A stretch of 64,000 nucleotides of DNA, taken from positions 1 through 64,000 of the forward strand of contig NZ_CP041409.1 in NCBI RefSeq assembly GCF_007065885.1, given 5' to 3'. Made by a program: the position numbers and the translations under genes. This stretch comes from Altererythrobacter sp. TH136. Lineage in GTDB: Bacteria > Pseudomonadota > Alphaproteobacteria > Sphingomonadales > Sphingomonadaceae. The notes below the pieces were generated by a model. It saw only the letters and a program-made list of their open reading frames with translations. It was not told the DNA's origin and searched no databases. Shown one piece after another: positions 15,756 through 24,343 of the stretch; the first letter of the stretch is position 1; every line of letters begins with the position of its first letter.

Positions 15756-16571
15756 ATGACCGGTTTCTGGCGCCGCTACACCGCATCAGTGCGCCGCCGC
15801 AGCGAGCGAATCCCGCCCGCGCTCGCCCGTTTGGCACCGGCGTTGTGCCTCGCCTGGACCGGCGTTTTCATGATGTTCGCGTGCCTGCGCGTGATCGCTT
15901 CCCCCGCGCCGGGGACGCTCGGTGAGCTGGCGCAGATCCTCGCGTGCTATACCGTCATCGCGCTGGCCCCGCTGGCGGGATATTCACTCGCCGCCGCGGC
16001 TTATCCGAGCGCACGAATGGTGCGAGCCTCGCGTCTCCACCTGCCGATCCCGGGCCGCTGGCGGTTCCTGAGCGCGGAGGACGCACGCCGCCACCCGCTG
16101 TTCGGGCCGGCCGGCTTCATGGCATCGCTGCTGATCGGCCTGTTGCTGAATGTCGTTATGCGGAGCGGGGAATTCCTCCTCGCCGTTCCCGCGCTGAGCG
16201 CCAGCGCCCCGCGATGGGCGGAGACCATGTTCGTGCTGATGGCGGCCAATGTCGCGGTGATGAGCTTCCTCTACATGGCGTGTTTCGCGATGGCCCTGCG
16301 CAGCGTTCCGCTGTTTCCGCGCATGATGGGCTTCATCTGGCTGCTCGACATCGCCTTTCAGCTGTTCATCTCGCGCAGCCTGGGCGCGATCCCCGGCTTG
16401 CCGGGAGAGGTCGCCGCGCCGCTCGGCACCCTTCTCCAGGGCAACATCCACAAGGTGCTGATCAGCGCCTTCGTGTGGCTGCCCTATCTGCTGCTGTCGG
16501 ACCGGGTGAACGTGACCTACCGCCACCGCCTGCCGGCCACCGTCCCCCTGCCGGGGCGTGCTTCCGGCTAG
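15756..16571 (+). CDS. Polytopic membrane protein, DUF2569-like
   Basis: 271 residues, ATG start with GAGGTGAG upstream. Hydrophobic segments around 27-48, 60-82, 125-150, 160-185 and 190-212, plus a C-terminal helix. The end ISAFVWLPYLLLSDRVNVTYRHRLP matches the 'iWiPYl..S.RV..Tf' signature of the DUF2569 family, so I assign it there with moderate confidence. Function unknown. It is convergent with the HerA-like gene; the two stop codons share the sequence CTAG. Confidence 0.6.
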   Translation: MTGFWRRYTASVRRRSERIPPALARLAPALCLAWTGVFMMFACLRVIASPAPGTLGELAQILACYTVIALAPLAGYSLAAAAYPSARMVRASRLHLPIPGRWRFLSAEDARRHPLFGPAGFMASLLIGLLLNVVMRSGEFLLAVPALSASAPRWAETMFVLMAANVAVMSFLYMACFAMALRSVPLFPRMMGFIWLLDIAFQLFISRSLGAIPGLPGEVAAPLGTLLQGNIHKVLISAFVWLPYLLLSDRVNVTYRHRLPATVPLPGRASG

Positions 16572-18265
16572 CGCTCCGCTCGCCAGCGGCGCATGACCGC
16601 GCCCAGCGTATCGCGGTCAGCCCGGTCGTCGCCCCATTTCTCGCTGAACGAGGGATCATCCGACGCCGGGCGCTTCGCCGGCTCCAGCGTGTCGATCATC
16701 ACCCGCATCGGCAACGGCACCCCTTCGCCGCTGATGATGCATTCACGGTTGCGCAGCGCGCCGACCGCCCCGGCGATGCTGCGCGCGCCTTCGGTCAGCG
16801 CGGCGATGAGATGCCCCTGGTCCGCCTGGTTGTTGAGCCGCAGCGACATGATGGTGCCGCACTGCGACAGCGCGGTGCTGGAGAGTTCCGACGGGCGCTG
16901 GCTGACAAGGCCCAGGCATACGCCGTACTTGCGCCCTTCGCGCGCGATCCGCTCGAGCTGCCGACGGACCGACCGTGTCGCCTCGGACGGGGCGTGCGGC
17001 AAATAACGGTGCGCCTCCTCGCACACCAGCAGCACGGGCGCCTGCTCCTGGCGCGGCGCCCAGATCGCGTAGTCGAGCGTCAGCCGTGCCAGAGTGGCGA
17101 CGACGACGTTGACCACCTCGGTCGGCACGCCGGCCAGGTTGACGATGGAGATCGGCTTGCCGGCATTGGGGATGCGCAGCAGATCGCCCAGCAGTTGCTC
17201 GATCGAGGACGAAGCGTGCTCGGCCGCGAACATGAAGCGAAAGCGGCGATCGTTGAAGAACTGCTCGATGGTCAAGCGCAGGTGGGTATATCGGCTCGCC
17301 TCGGCGATGCGCTCAAGCCGGCCGGCTTCGCTCTCCAGCGCCTCGATCAGGTCTTCGTACTGGTAGGATATCGGGGTATCGGCGGTGATCCGTCCCGGAT
17401 CGAGCGCCTGGATGTTGCGCATCCGCGCCCGCTGCAGCGCCTTGGCCATGATGTTGGTATCGATCGTCCGCTCGTCGCCCTCGGCCGCGACGAACACGTC
17501 GCAGTGCTCCTCCAGATTGAGCGCCCAGTATGGCACCACGAGGTTGTCGACGTCCCACACCTGCGCGCGGTCGCCGAAGGCTCGCGCATACTCGCCGTGC
17601 GGGTCCAGGACCACGACATGCCCCCCGCCGATTTCATCGACGATCCGGTGGAGCATGAGCGCCACCGAGGTAGACTTCCCCGAGCCACTCGATCCCACGA
17701 TCGCGAAGTGCCGGCCGAGCAACTGGTCGAACAGCACCGGCGCGCGCACGCCCTTTGTCGGGAACACCGTGCCAATGCTGATATGCGCCGCAGCGGGAGG
17801 GGCGAAAATGGTCGCCAACTCGCTTTCGGTGGCCATGCGGACCGGGTCGCCCGGTTGCGGAAAATTGACGACGCCGCGGCGGAAGCCGGTCAGGGAGTCG
17901 ATCGTGCCGAGGGTGCCTTCGCCGATGTATTCGCATTCGGCGATCAGCTTGGTGCCATCGGCGGGATCGGTGTGCAGGCTCACTATGGTTCCGAAGACCG
18001 GCGTTCCGCGCACGTCGATGCGGACAATCGCGCCTACCGACCGGTTCTTCGCGGTCTGGTCGTCACCATCGCCTTGATCGCCCCAGGCTCCCAACCCGAA
18101 CCTGCAGGTCGCTACGCGACCGTCGGTGCCGAAGATATGACCGAGCGGCTGCCTACCAGTTTCCCCCACCAGTATTCCCCCTACAACGCATGATCGAACG
18201 CGCTCAGAAGTGGAACTGACCACAAAATGAGAATGGAAGCCAGCCGGTGCAGCGGCTTTGTTCAT
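16568..18265 (-). CDS. HerA-like ATP-binding protein (DUF87)
   Basis: 565 residues, ATG start. N-terminal HerA beta-barrel (~25-150; RIDVRGTPVFGTIVSLHTDP), then a FtsK/HerA-type ATPase with Walker A GSSGSGKSTSVALML (near 195-209), Walker B VVVLDPHGEYARAFGD, and a C-terminal motor part (LLVCEEAHRYLP, REGRKYGVCLGLVSQRPSELSSTALSQCGTIMSLRLNN) with the conserved Arg-finger region. HerA hexamers translocate DNA, usually with the nuclease NurA. No nuclease partner is adjacent, as is common for the bacterial orphan form. Its role here, repair or phage defence, is not shown by context. Confidence 0.9.
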   Translation of the reverse strand: MNKAAAPAGFHSHFVVSSTSERVRSCVVGGILVGETGRQPLGHIFGTDGRVATCRFGLGAWGDQGDGDDQTAKNRSVGAIVRIDVRGTPVFGTIVSLHTDPADGTKLIAECEYIGEGTLGTIDSLTGFRRGVVNFPQPGDPVRMATESELATIFAPPAAAHISIGTVFPTKGVRAPVLFDQLLGRHFAIVGSSGSGKSTSVALMLHRIVDEIGGGHVVVLDPHGEYARAFGDRAQVWDVDNLVVPYWALNLEEHCDVFVAAEGDERTIDTNIMAKALQRARMRNIQALDPGRITADTPISYQYEDLIEALESEAGRLERIAEASRYTHLRLTIEQFFNDRRFRFMFAAEHASSSIEQLLGDLLRIPNAGKPISIVNLAGVPTEVVNVVVATLARLTLDYAIWAPRQEQAPVLLVCEEAHRYLPHAPSEATRSVRRQLERIAREGRKYGVCLGLVSQRPSELSSTALSQCGTIMSLRLNNQADQGHLIAALTEGARSIAGAVGALRNRECIISGEGVPLPMRVMIDTLEPAKRPASDDPSFSEKWGDDRADRDTLGAVMRRWRAER

Positions 18266-18700
18266 GCTTGACGCTGTCGGGAAGAATTTTTCCTGAGCAT
18301 TCGAGATCAGAGATCAGGCGAGCTTAGTCGTAGCAAGGCTCGATCCTTTAAGCGCAGGGGATCATAGCGTAAGACACACGGGCGAGCGGAGAAGGCAGAA
18401 GTGCAAGTCATCGGCGGGAACGATGCAGCCGTGCCTGACGGAAAATTACTATACAAATCAGCGCCGCTTTTGCATTGTTCTCGAGAAGCCCGCTGGGGAG
18501 CGGGGATCAACTGCTGTTGTAGGGAGCGACAAGTTGCAGACGCGGTGCGGACTGGAATCGCAAAACTGGTCTCGCCGCGCAGTTCCTACTTCTCGCCGCC
18601 GGCGGTGTAATACTGCGACGGCAGGGGCGTACCTCCTTCCCCACAAAATGACGGCCCATCATAACGTTTCCCGCGTTTCGCGCGCTCTTCGGCCCAATCG
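18266..18700. other. Intergenic region without a supported gene
   Basis: 435 bp between the divergent HerA-like and wHTH-receiver genes. Short frames exist on both strands but none has good start signals or a recognisable product. The segment 18440-18480 is relatively AT-rich and could hold a promoter. A minus-strand frame of 48 codons (18586-18732) is discussed under findings. Confidence 0.4.
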
Positions 18701-19729
18701 GTGATGCCGATAGCGAGCCACGGATCCTGCACCCGCCTGCGCCGCGACGAACAGACGGGCGTGTGGGAGTGCGGCCACGTCGCGTTCTCGCCGGACGGAG
18801 AGTGGCTTTCCATCGGGGATCAGCAGACAGTGCTCGATCACCGCTCCGCCGCGCTGTTGCGGGGGTTGGTCGAGGCAGGTGGCCGCGTCGTCAGCAAGGA
18901 CGAGCTGATGGCCCGCGCCTGGTCGGGGCGGGTGGTGCACGAGAACTCGATCGCCAAGGCCATCAGCAAGCTGCGCGTTCTGCTTGCAGGGTCCGGTCTC
19001 GTGATCGTGACGGTGCATGGCATCGGCTACCGCCTGGAATGCGCGGAGATGCAGCCGGCACCCGCGCATGAGCCGACCCCGGCGCCCACGCCTGCGGCTT
19101 CCGACGCGCTTGCGGATGACACAGCGCCATCTTCCCGGCGAACATCCCGGCGCAACATGCTGCTCGCGGCCGCTTTGGCCGTGGTGGTCGGTTTGTTCGG
19201 CTGGGCGGCGCTCGAGTGGAGCCGTGGCGGGCTATTCCACGTTCCCGTGCGCAGCGCTCCCCCGCTGACCAACGACCCGCGCAACGCGATCGGGACGGTC
19301 TTGTGGGTGGATGACAACCCGCAGAACAATGCGCTGGACGTGCAGTATCTCCGGTCGCGTCGGGTGGCGGTCCACCTTGCGCCATCCTCAGCCGAGGCGG
19401 ATCATCTCCTGGCGATCAACCACTATGACCTGGTCATTTCCGATCTCGGGCGAGGAGAGGATCGGCTGGCCGGGATCAAGCTTGCCCGGGACGCGAGAGC
19501 ACGCGGCTTCACCATGCCGATCATGATCTACACGATGCGGCCTCCGGATCCTGCTCGTCAGCGGGCGCAGCGGGAACTGGTTGATCGTCCGGCGGTCGCC
19601 CGGCGAGCAGCTGCTGATTGTCGAGACAATGCTGGCTCTATTGATCGCCGCGATCGGCGTGGCCCTGTTGCCGTTTCGCTGGCTCGCGTGGTTCGCGGCA
19701 CGGCCGGGGGCGGGTTGCATCGCGGCTGA
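18701..19729 (+). pseudogene. CadC-like winged helix-TM-receiver protein, 3' end truncated
   Basis: 342 codons. Residues ~25-115 are an OmpR/CadC-type winged helix (VLDHRSAALLRGLVEAGGRVVSKDELMARAWSGRVVHENSIAKAISKLR, TVHGIGYRL). A Pro/Ala linker follows, then one membrane helix (152-171) and a receiver domain from ~198 (VLWVDDNPQNN, phospho-acceptor candidate Asp248 in VISDLGRGED, MIYTMRPP). At about residue 293 the receiver stops before its last strand and helix, and the remaining ~50 residues are an Arg/Ala-rich off-frame reading of the next gene, so the domain is incomplete. The start at 18701 is not firm; GTG codons downstream are possible. With one membrane pass and a cytoplasmic winged helix, the receiver would face the periplasm, which is odd. 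Likely a decayed or rearranged regulator, perhaps still DNA-binding. Confidence 0.65.
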
Positions 19730-19991
19730 ACCGGACCAGGCCAACGGGATCGCGCGGGTGATCGAAAGCTGTGCCGCGCGCTCCCCGCTGCGCGCCAAAT
19801 GCTTTGAGCAGGGGCTTGTCGCGGTGTGGCTGCTGCGGCGTGGGGGGTACTCAGCCACGCTGCATTATGGTGTGGCCAGAATGGACGAAAAGGTCGTTGC
19901 CCATGTCTGGGTGCTTTCGGGGGATCAGCCGGTCGTGGGGTGTGCCAACCGCCACGCATTTGCGGAACTCGCGCGCTTCCCCAAGACGTAG
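19581..19991 (+). CDS. Lasso peptide biosynthesis B2-type leader protease
   Basis: 136 residues if the TTG at 19581 is used; it overlaps the preceding frame by 149 nt. Hydrophobic N-terminus (PGEQLLIVETMLALLIAAIGVALLPFRWLAWF), then the transglutaminase-like B2 core: Cys74 in RSPLRAKCFEQGLVAVWLLRRGGYSATLHYGVAR, His108 in VVAHVWV, and Asp115 in SGDQPVV form the expected Cys-His-Asp triad. B2 proteins cut the leader from a lasso precursor bound by the B1 (RRE) protein. No B1, no ATP-dependent cyclase (C) and no clear precursor are within the window, so this is an orphan or the remnant of a cluster. The family assignment rests on the motifs. Confidence 0.75.
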   Translation: MIVRRSPGEQLLIVETMLALLIAAIGVALLPFRWLAWFAARPGAGCIAAEPDQANGIARVIESCAARSPLRAKCFEQGLVAVWLLRRGGYSATLHYGVARMDEKVVAHVWVLSGDQPVVGCANRHAFAELARFPKT

Positions 19992-20085
19992 TTCTACAAT
20001 CCCTCCGGCTGCCTGTCTCAATCGCGCGGTCGTGCGGACCTTGGTGTGGCTTGAAGTTGCCCTCTGGCAGGAGCAGTTATCCGCG

Positions 20086-20526
20086 GTGCTTTCCCAGAAA
20101 ACCCGTTACGCCATCCGGGCGATGCAGCATCTGACCGATCGGCACGGCCAGGGTCCAATCCGGTTGAGCGAGATTGCGGAAGTGCAGAATATCCCCGCTA
20201 ACTTCCTGACCACGATCCTGTCAGAACTCTCCCGTCTGGGCATCGTCGCTTCGCAGCGCGGCAAAGACGGGGGCTATTGGCTCGCCGTGTCGCCAATCGA
20301 CATTACGTACGGCGACTTGATCCGGGTCATGCGCGGTTCGCTCGCGCTGGTCCCTTGCGCCAGCCGGTTTGCGCACGAGAAGTGCCGCAACTGCGTCGAG
20401 GAGGGCGACTGCCGCACCCGGGCACTGATGCTCAAGGTCCGCGACCAGACCGCTGAAATTCTCGATGCCATCAGGCTGTCCGACAGGATCGATCCGGTAC
20501 CCGCGACCTTGGTGGACGAAGATTAG
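20086..20526 (+). CDS. Rrf2-family Fe-S transcriptional regulator
   Basis: 146 residues from GTG 20086, with AGGAG about 12 nt upstream; the frame extends far upstream but only as an antisense-like tail. The N-terminal winged helix (LSQKTRYAIRAMQHLTDRH, LSEIAEVQNIPANFLTTILSELSRLGIVASQRGKDGGYWLA) is textbook Rrf2. Four cysteines (Cys91, 100, 103, 109) in the C-terminal arm can bind an iron-sulfur cluster, as in IscR and NsrR. Together with the YezD-like protein and sulfur-type transporters downstream, this points to control of sulfur acquisition, similar to CymR. A palindromic dyad lies just downstream at 20577-20593. Confidence 0.9.
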   Translation: MLSQKTRYAIRAMQHLTDRHGQGPIRLSEIAEVQNIPANFLTTILSELSRLGIVASQRGKDGGYWLAVSPIDITYGDLIRVMRGSLALVPCASRFAHEKCRNCVEEGDCRTRALMLKVRDQTAEILDAIRLSDRIDPVPATLVDED

Positions 20527-20576
20527 CTTGCTCCGGCTCATGCCGAATTTCTGCACGCATCGTCGCAAGATCATTG

Positions 20577-20593
20577 TCAACTAATTCAGTTGA
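20577..20593. promoter_or_regulatory. IscR/Rrf2-like operator dyad
   Basis: TCAACT-AATTC-AGTTGA is a perfect 6-bp dyad with a 5-nt centre. Its core ACT-AATTC-AGT fits the ACT-RWWWY-AGT core of IscR type 1 sites; the flanking G and C of that consensus are A and T here. It lies 50 bp after the Rrf2 gene and 50 bp before the yezD-like gene, an ideal place for control of the downstream operon. Confidence 0.55.
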
Positions 20594-20642
20594 GAATACG
20601 GGAGCTGCTCACGCGGCGTGCCGCAATCCACGGAGAGACAGC

Positions 20643-20804
20643 ATGGCTGCAGTTCCCGAGCGCTTCGATCCCGCCCTTCTTCCAGAGCATCTGCGCGTCG
20701 TGGCCGAGGCGCTCGAGCGGCTCAGCTATGGCGTGGTTCAACTCACCGTGCACGACGGCAAGCTCATGCAAGTGGACGTCACCGAGCGTCGCCGCTTCTC
20801 CTAA
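20643..20804 (+). CDS. YezD-like small protein (DUF2292)
   Basis: 53 residues from ATG 20643, preceded by GGAGAG. A longer frame to 20574 would begin inside the operator. The sequence LRVVAEALERLSYGVVQLTVHDGKLMQVDVTERRR matches the DUF2292/YezD family, small proteins encoded with sulfate, sulfonate or cysteine-metabolism genes in many bacteria. Molecular function unknown. Its place between the Rrf2 regulator and the transporters supports a sulfur regulon. Confidence 0.8.
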   Translation: MAAVPERFDPALLPEHLRVVAEALERLSYGVVQLTVHDGKLMQVDVTERRRFS

Positions 20805-20933
20805 GTCCTGTGCCGCCGACGGGCGGCGATAGACAATCGCACAGGCCAGACCGGACCTCCGGATGTGCCCCAGACAAGAACACCTCGCCGCTGTCGGTGA
20901 GGCATCGTTCGGGCCATCACGAGGAACACGATC

Positions 20934-23408
20934 TTGACCATTCGCAGCCTGTTGCTCGCCGGCGTTGCCGTGAGCATGCTTTCCACTCCGGCATTGGGGC
21001 AACAAACAGATGCCGATGCAGCGACCGATCCGCAGGACGACCTTGCTGCCCCCTCAAGCGACGTCGGAGAGTCGCCATCGTCGGCTGGCACCGGCGCGCG
21101 TGACGAAGACGCGATCGTAGTGACCGCGACCCGCCGTTCGCAGCAGGCGCAGGACGTGCCGATTGCCGTTTCCGTCGTGGGCGGGGAGCACATCGACAGC
21201 ACCGGCAGCTTCAACGTCGGCCGTTTGCAACAACTTACGCCGACCTTGCAGTTCTACAGTTCCAATCCGCGCAACACGGCTGTCAACATCCGCGGCATTG
21301 GCGTGCCCTTCGGCCTGACCAACGACGGGATCGAGCAGGGCGTCGGCATCTATATCGACGACGTTTACAACTCGCGGGTCGCCTCGGCGACGTTCGACTT
21401 TCTCGATGTCGCGCAGATCGAGGTGCTGCGCGGCCCGCAGGGTACGCTCTACGGGAAGAACACCACCGCGGGCGCTATCAACATCACCACGCGCCAGCCC
21501 ACCTTTGAATTCGAAGGACGCGCCGAGGTGTCGATCGGCAATCGCGGGTTCCGACAGGCGAAGGCAGCGGTCTCCGGTCCGTTGAGCGACACGGTTGCCG
21601 CGCGGCTGGCGATTTCGAGCACCGGGCGCGACGGAACAATCTATAACGTGACGTCGCAGCGACCGATCAACGAACAGGACAATCTGGGCCTGCGCGGGCA
21701 AATCCTCTGGCAGCCTTCGAGCTCGATCGACCTGACGCTGGCCGGCGATTACAGCAAGCAGGATCCCGAATGCTGCGGCACGGTGTTCGTGCGGACCGGC
21801 GCCACCCAACGGCCACTCGCGCGGCAGTTTGCCGCATTGGCCGCGGCGCAGAACTATGCCCCCGTCAGCACCGATCCGTTCGACCGGCTGACCGACCTCG
21901 ACGCCAGTCTGAATGCGGGCAACAAGCTTGGCGGTGTGTCGCTCCGCGCAAACTGGGACGTGGGCCCGGGTACGATCACCTCGGTGACCGCCTGGCGGTT
22001 CTGGGACTGGAAACCTGAGAATGATCGGGACTTCACCGGGTTGCCGGTGACCACCGAATCGAACAATCCTTCGCAGCAGGACCAGTGGACGCAGGAATTC
22101 CGCTTTGCCGGGACGGTGGGCGATCTCGACTTCGTGCTCGGTGCGTTTGGCTTCAAGCAGAAGGTGCGCACCCAGGGATTGCAGGAACAGGGCCCGGTGG
22201 CCAGCCGGTGGCTATTATCGGGAGCGCTGGCCAATGACCCGACCGTCCTTGATGGCCTGCGGGCGGAAAACGACATCCGGCTCGACAACGTCAGTGCGGC
22301 TCTGTTCGGGCGGGCCAGTTGGCATGTCACCGATGCACTGACGATCACGCCCGGCGTTCGGCTGAATTACGACAAGAAGGACGGACTTTACGATTCGGTC
22401 GTGACCAACGGGGCTGGCCAACTCGTCACTTTTGCCAGCAATGATCCACGGATCGTGGCGCAGCGCGGCGTGCTCGCCCCGCAGCGGTTCGAGGTTGCTT
22501 ATCGTGACTGGAACATTGGTTACGATCTGTCAGTTGCCTACGAACTCAACCCGGATGTGCTGGCGTATGCGACCTATGCGAAAACCTTCAAGTCGGGCGG
22601 CGTTAACCTGAACGGCGTTCCAGCGGACGCACAGGGGAACCCCATCCTGGCCGCCGGGACCGTCGATCCCGAGGCGGTCCGTCATTATGAGGCGGGGCTG
22701 AAAAGCCAGTTCTGGGACCGGCGGATTACCGCCAACCTCGCCGCGTTCCGCACCGACATCGCCAATTACCAGGCGCTCGTCACTAACGGCCAACTCGGCG
22801 TGCTGCGCGGCTATCTTGCCAGCGCGGAGGCGGTGCGCACTCAGGGCGCTGAAATCGACCTGTCGCTGCGGCCCAGCGAGCGGTTCAACCTGTACGTCAA
22901 CGGCGCTTACACCGACGCAAAGTATCGTAATTTCGTCGATGCGCCTTGCCCACCGGAGCTGTCCGGCGGCACGGTCGCAGGACCCGGACAGACACCCAGT
23001 CAACCCGGCACGCCAGGGGGCACCAGTCCGGCCAACTGCGATATCTCCGGTCAGCGCTTACCGGGCGTTTCGAAATGGTCCTTCTCGTTTGGAGGCGAGG
23101 CCAATCTGCCCGCCACGGTGCTGGGTCTGCCGGGCCAGGCTTACCTCGGCTATGACGGGAGCTATCGAAGCGACTTTTCGTCCAACCCGACGCCCTCCGC
23201 CTACACCTGGGTCGATGGCTATTCGCTGCATAACTTCCGCTTGGGCTTTCGCAGCGAGGAAGGGTTCAATCTGTTTGGGTGGGTCCGCAACGCTTTTGGT
23301 GAACGCTATTTCGAGCAGCTCCAGGTACCGAGCGGGAACACCGGGCTGATCGTCGGCAACCTGGGCGATCCGCGCACCTACGGCCTTACGATACAAACGC
23401 AGTTTTGA
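20934..23408 (+). CDS. TonB-dependent outer-membrane receptor
   Basis: 824 residues, TTG start with a GAGGA ribosome site 9 nt upstream. Signal peptide of ~23 residues (ending PALGQ). Plug domain (~55-170; IVVTATRRSQQAQDVPIAVSVVGGEHID, VEVLRGPQGTLYGKNTTAGAINI) and a 22-strand-type beta barrel ending in an aromatic C-terminus (IQTQF). It takes up a substrate across the outer membrane with TonB energy. Substrate not recognisable; neighbours (Rrf2, YezD, TauE/SafE) suggest a sulfur compound such as a sulfonate or sulfate ester. Likely one transcript with yezD and the exporter. Confidence 0.93.
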   Translation: MTIRSLLLAGVAVSMLSTPALGQQTDADAATDPQDDLAAPSSDVGESPSSAGTGARDEDAIVVTATRRSQQAQDVPIAVSVVGGEHIDSTGSFNVGRLQQLTPTLQFYSSNPRNTAVNIRGIGVPFGLTNDGIEQGVGIYIDDVYNSRVASATFDFLDVAQIEVLRGPQGTLYGKNTTAGAINITTRQPTFEFEGRAEVSIGNRGFRQAKAAVSGPLSDTVAARLAISSTGRDGTIYNVTSQRPINEQDNLGLRGQILWQPSSSIDLTLAGDYSKQDPECCGTVFVRTGATQRPLARQFAALAAAQNYAPVSTDPFDRLTDLDASLNAGNKLGGVSLRANWDVGPGTITSVTAWRFWDWKPENDRDFTGLPVTTESNNPSQQDQWTQEFRFAGTVGDLDFVLGAFGFKQKVRTQGLQEQGPVASRWLLSGALANDPTVLDGLRAENDIRLDNVSAALFGRASWHVTDALTITPGVRLNYDKKDGLYDSVVTNGAGQLVTFASNDPRIVAQRGVLAPQRFEVAYRDWNIGYDLSVAYELNPDVLAYATYAKTFKSGGVNLNGVPADAQGNPILAAGTVDPEAVRHYEAGLKSQFWDRRITANLAAFRTDIANYQALVTNGQLGVLRGYLASAEAVRTQGAEIDLSLRPSERFNLYVNGAYTDAKYRNFVDAPCPPELSGGTVAGPGQTPSQPGTPGGTSPANCDISGQRLPGVSKWSFSFGGEANLPATVLGLPGQAYLGYDGSYRSDFSSNPTPSAYTWVDGYSLHNFRLGFRSEEGFNLFGWVRNAFGERYFEQLQVPSGNTGLIVGNLGDPRTYGLTIQTQF

Positions 23409-23430
23409 CCTCTCGAGAGGAGATACGCAC

Positions 23431-24207
23431 TTGCTTGAGTTATCCACCTGGACGCTTGCGGGGCTCTTGCCGTTCATCGCGATCGGCTTTGTCGCCCAGC
23501 TCATCGACGGCGCTCTCGGCATGGCGTTCGGGGTCATTTCCCAAACCTTGCTGGTGACGATCGGAGTGCCGCCGGCCGCTGCTTCGGCCAGCGTCCATCT
23601 GGTCGAGGTGTTCACCACCGGCGCGTCCGGCGCGAGCCATATCTGGCATCGCAATGTGGATTGGGGACTGTTCAAGCGGCTGGTGCCTTTTGGCGTCGCC
23701 GGCGGAACTTTGGGGGCATATCTGTTGTCGAACGTCGACGCGTCTGCGGCCCGGCCGTTCGTGATGGCGTACCTCGCCGCGATCGGGTTTTACCTGCTGT
23801 ATCGCGCTTTCAGGATGAACCTTGAGCCCGTGTTCGCGGATCCCAAGACGACGCGCCCGCTCGCCCTGGTCGGCGGGTTCCTTGACGCGGCCGGAGGTGG
23901 CGGCTGGGGACCCGTGGTGACATCCAACCTGCTGATCCAGGGAGGCGAGCCGCGCCGGATCATCGGCACGGTCAACTCTGCCGAGTTCCTGCTCGCGCTG
24001 ACGGTATCGATCACCTTCCTGCTGACGATCGGATTGGAAGCGTTCACCATCGCGGCGGTGGGACTGATCCTGGGCGGGGTCGCAGCGGCCCCCTTCGGAG
24101 CAATCTTCGCCAAGCGGATCAGGCCGCAGTTACTGCTGTTCGCGGTGTCGATCGTACTTATCGCCACCAGTGTCTACAGCATCGCAAAGGCATGGCCCAT
24201 TTTCTGA
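23431..24207 (+). CDS. TauE/SafE (TSUP) family anion permease
   Basis: 258 residues, TTG start after a GAGAGGAG ribosome site. Seven to eight hydrophobic helices. The N-terminal phrase LIDGALGMAFGVISQTLLVTIGVPPAAASASVHLVEVFTTGASG and the internal repeat GGFLDAAGGGGWGPVVTSNLL are characteristic of the TSUP family, which exports or imports sulfite, sulfoacetate and related anions. It follows the receptor by 22 bp, so the two are co-transcribed. Confidence 0.92.
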   Translation: MLELSTWTLAGLLPFIAIGFVAQLIDGALGMAFGVISQTLLVTIGVPPAAASASVHLVEVFTTGASGASHIWHRNVDWGLFKRLVPFGVAGGTLGAYLLSNVDASAARPFVMAYLAAIGFYLLYRAFRMNLEPVFADPKTTRPLALVGGFLDAAGGGGWGPVVTSNLLIQGGEPRRIIGTVNSAEFLLALTVSITFLLTIGLEAFTIAAVGLILGGVAAAPFGAIFAKRIRPQLLLFAVSIVLIATSVYSIAKAWPIF

Positions 24208-24343
24208 TGGGGCGGCCACGAATGTCTTTTGACGGCGGAGGCGCAAGTTCGTATCTGCATCGTACCGGGACCAAGCAACCTCCCGGACAGGCCCTGAGCC
24301 CAAGCGTTGCCTTCACGTCCCTGCACATGCGGGGTCAGAAGGT

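Noticed and set aside
15944-18193. 749-codon rightward open frame
   Set aside because: It lies across the DUF2569-like gene and antisense to the HerA-like ATPase; composition is Arg/Gly/His-rich with no domain, a typical GC-rich shadow.
19581-19991. Complete lasso peptide gene cluster
   Set aside because: Only the B2 protease is present; B1, C and a convincing precursor are not in the window.
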